Origin: a virus
Direction: 5' to 3' (one strand)
Length of the DNA stretch: 64,000 nucleotides
Virus record (IMG/VR): IMGVR_UViG_3300044611_000703
Location: 1 to 64,000 of that record
The notes under the pieces are model-generated. The model saw nothing but the letters and a program-made list of their open reading frames with translations. It ran no database searches and was not told where the DNA came from. This document shows positions 62,292-64,000 of the stretch, one piece after another. The first letter of the stretch is position 1. Every line of letters begins with the position of its first letter. Made by a program: the position numbers and the translations under genes.

Positions 62292-64000
62292 AGAGGATTA
62301 TATTAATGAAATTAGAAATGCAAATTTATATGTTTCTTGTTCACGCGGTGAGGGTTGGAATCTTCCGTTAATTCAATCATTATCTTCAGGTGTGCCATCC
62401 ATTTACAGTAAATCAACAGGTCAATTAGAATATACTGAAAACTCAATAGGTATTGGTATTGAGATTGTAGGAGAAGAAGACGCTCAAAGAAAATTAATAA
62501 TAAACAACCAAGAATATTTTTGGGAGTTACTACATGACTATTACCCTGGTAAATTATCAGAACCAAATTATACTCAATTTGAGTATGAAGTTATGAAATT
62601 TTATACACAATATAAATTAAATAAACTCTCAGAATATAACAATAAATCATTATTAGATTCACAATATATTCAGAAAAATTTTAATTGGGACTATGTTACT
62701 GAGAAAGCAAATAAAATTTTAGAAAGTTATAATACTAAAAAAAAATCAATTACAATGTCAAACATATATTATTTAATTCACAGTAGTAGTTTTGGAGATA
62801 CGTTAGCGTCAACACCAACTTTACGATATCTTTCTCAATCACATAATGAAAAAATCAATGTTGTGACACATAGTAAAGTTGTATTTAGAGGAAACCCTTA
62901 TGTTGATAATTTACTTTCATTTGACGAATACAATTTAATTGATACATCAAACTCAAGAATATATGAAAGTTTTACGTTTCCCGGAACTTTTGATAAGAAT
63001 GGTATTGAGAAAAAATTCTCACATATTGATACTCGTCAATTACACGCTAATGATTTAGGATTCCAACTTTTACCAGAACAATTGAGTTATGATTTTTATC
63101 CAACATCATTAGAATTAGATATTGACTTACCTAAAGAGTATGTTGTATTACACGTAACAACAAATTGGGCGAACAGAACTTGGAATGATAAAAATTGGAC
63201 AGAATTAATTGATTGGCTTCGTGAAAACAAAATTTATACTGTTTTAATAGGGTCAGGTTATAGAGAAAAATTACATCATTCGTTAGGTGATACATTAGAA
63301 AAATACTGTCCTGTTTTTGAAAATCTTTATGGTTTAGATTTAACCAATCAAGGGACGATGAGTGATATGTGGTGGGTAATTAATAACTCTAAATGTATTG
63401 TAACAATGGATTCCGGGCCTTTACATTTAGCAGGATGTACGAATACCCATATATTACAATTAGGTAGCGCGATACATCCATCATTTAGAGCACCATATAG
63501 ATATGGGACTCAAGAATATAACTACACATATGTTGGAGGAACTTGTAATATATTTTGTAATTCAAATTTATCGTATAATGTTAAAGAGTGGGGACACATT
63601 AATGCCGTTCCACCAATGCCAGGGTGTTTAGAGAAGAAATCAACTTTTGAGTGTCATCCATCTGTTGACCGGGTTAAAGAAAACATTAGTAAAGTTTTGA
63701 ACTCGGAAAATGTTAATAAATTTGACACCATTGTTGAATTGTTTAAAAAAGACGATTTAAATAAAATACACTTTAATTATAAAGTTGACACGGAACTCCC
63801 AATAAAAATGGAGGTGATTGATGTTAACACAGGTTTAAAAAGAGACAACTTTTTTGATGTTGCGAAAAGAAACTATAACGGAATAAATTGGTGGGCACCA
63901 AGTCCGGGTCGTTTAAACGGTTTAGGTAATATTATTATAAACCTATATTTAGATGGTGAATTTTTTGGTTATAAGAAAATGATTATCAATGGGGATAACA
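62275..64000 (+). CDS. Continuation: GT4 C-terminal part fused to GT9-like glycosyltransferase, cut by window edge
   Basis: The frame (TTG GAT ACA at 62275) stays open to 64000. It gives LDTLSEEDYINEIRNANLYV and CSRGEGWNLPLIQSLSSGVP, the nucleotide-binding end of a GT4 enzyme, joining smoothly to the upstream part. From about 62754 a second domain follows (SNIYYLIHSSSFGDTLASTP), with VVLHVTTNWANRTWNDKNW and MDSGPLHLAGCTN typical of GT9 heptosyltransferase-like proteins. Together the product would be a GT4-GT9 fusion of more than 800 aa. An in-frame ATG at 62218 could start it separately. Confidence 0.7.
   Translation, partial: MDTLSEEDYINEIRNANLYVSCSRGEGWNLPLIQSLSSGVPSIYSKSTGQLEYTENSIGIGIEIVGEEDAQRKLIINNQEYFWELLHDYYPGKLSEPNYTQFEYEVMKFYTQYKLNKLSEYNNKSLLDSQYIQKNFNWDYVTEKANKILESYNTKKKSITMSNIYYLIHSSSFGDTLASTPTLRYLSQSHNEKINVVTHSKVVFRGNPYVDNLLSFDEYNLIDTSNSRIYESFTFPGTFDKNGIEKKFSHIDTRQLHANDLGFQLLPEQLSYDFYPTSLELDIDLPKEYVVLHVTTNWANRTWNDKNWTELIDWLRENKIYTVLIGSGYREKLHHSLGDTLEKYCPVFENLYGLDLTNQGTMSDMWWVINNSKCIVTMDSGPLHLAGCTNTHILQLGSAIHPSFRAPYRYGTQEYNYTYVGGTCNIFCNSNLSYNVKEWGHINAVPPMPGCLEKKSTFECHPSVDRVKENISKVLNSENVNKFDTIVELFKKDDLNKIHFNYKVDTELPIKMEVIDVNTGLKRDNFFDVAKRNYNGINWWAPSPGRLNGLGNIIINLYLDGEFFGYKKMIINGDN

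Noticed and set aside
1-64000. tRNA or rRNA genes and integrase/attachment sites
   Set aside because: No cloverleaf-like segments, integrase motifs or direct att repeats were noticed by eye; a dedicated search was not possible.

Overview
The window is a stretch of an AT-rich, tailed, contractile-tail (myovirus) phage genome with T4-superfamily gene content. It encodes a T4 gp6-like and a gp25-like baseplate wedge protein, a gp18-like tail sheath, a 162-aa gp19-like tail tube, a gp26-type tail chaperone, a tape measure protein, a UvsX-like recombinase, a gp32-like single-strand binding protein, a gp41-like helicase, a family B DNA polymerase and a class I ribonucleotide reductase. The low G+C, start codons preceded by A-rich tracts without Shine-Dalgarno sequences, and a eukaryote/Bacteroidota-like NrdB point to a Bacteroidota (flavobacterial-type) host; this host call is an inference. 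No bacterial chromosomal context, tRNA gene, integrase or CRISPR array was seen.

Layout. Positions 1-14.6 kb (minus strand) hold a baseplate-wedge and tail-fibre-like module, read from gp25 and gp6 through a giant 1786-aa protein with a membrane-like segment to several unassigned structural proteins; the last one runs off the left edge. Positions 14.7-22.9 kb (minus) hold nucleotide metabolism and replication/recombination: nrdA, nrdB, dnaB-type helicase, an unknown gene, 5'-3' exonuclease, uvsX-like and ssb-like genes. Positions 23-47.1 kb (minus) hold the tail module: giant hub-like protein, LysM-type small baseplate protein, 1669-aa baseplate/tube protein with an OmpA-like domain, tape measure, tail assembly chaperones, tail tube, a HAD-family protein, tail sheath and candidate neck/completion proteins. 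A short plus-strand gene for a ribbon-helix-helix regulator is inserted at 44.1 kb. Positions 47.1-52.05 kb (plus) hold an SNF2-type helicase, a superoxide-dismutase/nuclease-like fusion, a neck-like protein and a small structural protein. Positions 52.1-55 kb (minus) hold the DNA polymerase. Positions 55.1-64 kb hold two Thr/Pro-rich virion-like proteins and a cluster of glycosyltransferases plus a methyltransferase on both strands.

How the genes may work together. The tail genes are ordered so that tube, chaperone, tape measure, baseplate/tube and hub proteins follow one another, with intrinsic terminator hairpins around abundantly needed products (tube, sheath, ssb, nrd). The chaperone gene appears to use a +1 ribosomal frameshift at its own stop codon (UUU UAA C) to make a longer G-T type protein. 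Three proteins, including the tail sheath, carry mucin-like Thr- or Thr/Pro-rich segments, and the same window encodes at least four glycosyltransferase proteins, which together suggest a phage-encoded virion glycosylation system. The SOD/nuclease-like fusion is the most unusual single protein.
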